This document shows, in pieces, positions 37,912 to 37,957 of a stretch of DNA of 37,957 nucleotides (positions within the stretch are counted from its first letter, which is position 1; each line of letters starts with the position of its first letter). The notes beneath the pieces are model-generated. The model made no database searches. It was not told where the DNA came from and saw only the letters and a program-made list of their open reading frames with translations. The DNA is from Acidobacteriota bacterium (GTDB taxonomy: Bacteria; Acidobacteriota; Blastocatellia; RBC074): contig JAJVID010000140.1 in the NCBI GenBank assembly GCA_022072205.1, positions 1 to 37,957 on the forward strand, read 5' to 3'. Made by a program: the position numbers and the translations under genes.

Positions 37912-37957
37912 CTGATTGAAAAATAAACGGGCTTGAGGCACGCCATAAGCATGGCTG

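Overview
The window looks like a chromosomal segment of an Acidobacteriota soil bacterium, probably class Blastocatellia. The reasons are two tandem VWFA-domain lipoprotein-like genes of the type expanded in Acidobacteria, a very large Oar-like TonB-dependent receptor with a carboxypeptidase-regulatory N-domain, a DUF4384 protein, moderately high GC, and gene order around parAB and tig-clpP-clpX-lon-ysxC. The taxonomic call is inference from gene content; no rRNA is present.

Left part (1-2563): the 3' end of rsmG, two parS-like palindromes, parA, parB and a bactofilin. This is the usual gidB-parA-parB origin-proximal segregation locus, with the centromere sites lying between rsmG and parA and the first one overlapping the rsmG stop codon. 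Next (2932-9787) come a secreted M14 carboxypeptidase and an operon for a Mta/SAH-deaminase-like amidohydrolase plus a three-subunit xanthine dehydrogenase-family molybdenum hydroxylase (Mo, 2Fe-2S and FAD subunits). That operon is interrupted by a strong 107-bp inverted-repeat element. A clean 14-bp inverted repeat separates it from a convergent block.

The middle minus-strand block (9886-17122) holds the TonB-dependent receptor, a GT39-like membrane glycosyltransferase and two VWFA proteins. A plus-strand block (17449-24728) holds a membrane-bound spermidine-synthase-like protein, then a probable operon of secreted subtilase, Sua5/TsaC, a monoacylglycerol-lipase-like hydrolase and a secreted Xaa-Pro peptidase. 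A convergent minus block (24803-27098) has an SH3-domain membrane protein, a DUF4384 protein and a small helix-turn-helix protein. The last two genes share an almost superimposable leader.

The right part (27241-36761) is a minus-strand housekeeping cluster, in transcription order tRNA-Leu, tig, clpP, a stand-alone double ClpX-type zinc-finger protein, clpX, lon, ysxC/engB, a decayed coding remnant, and rho with its own intrinsic terminator. The window ends with a complete 859-bp IS5-family element that has split a 44-codon reading frame.

Most of the window is ordinary conserved or lineage-typical sequence. The points most worth attention are the free-standing ClpX-zinc-finger protein inside the clpP-clpX operon, the shared promoter/leader of the HTH and DUF4384 genes, and the strong unexplained inverted repeats.
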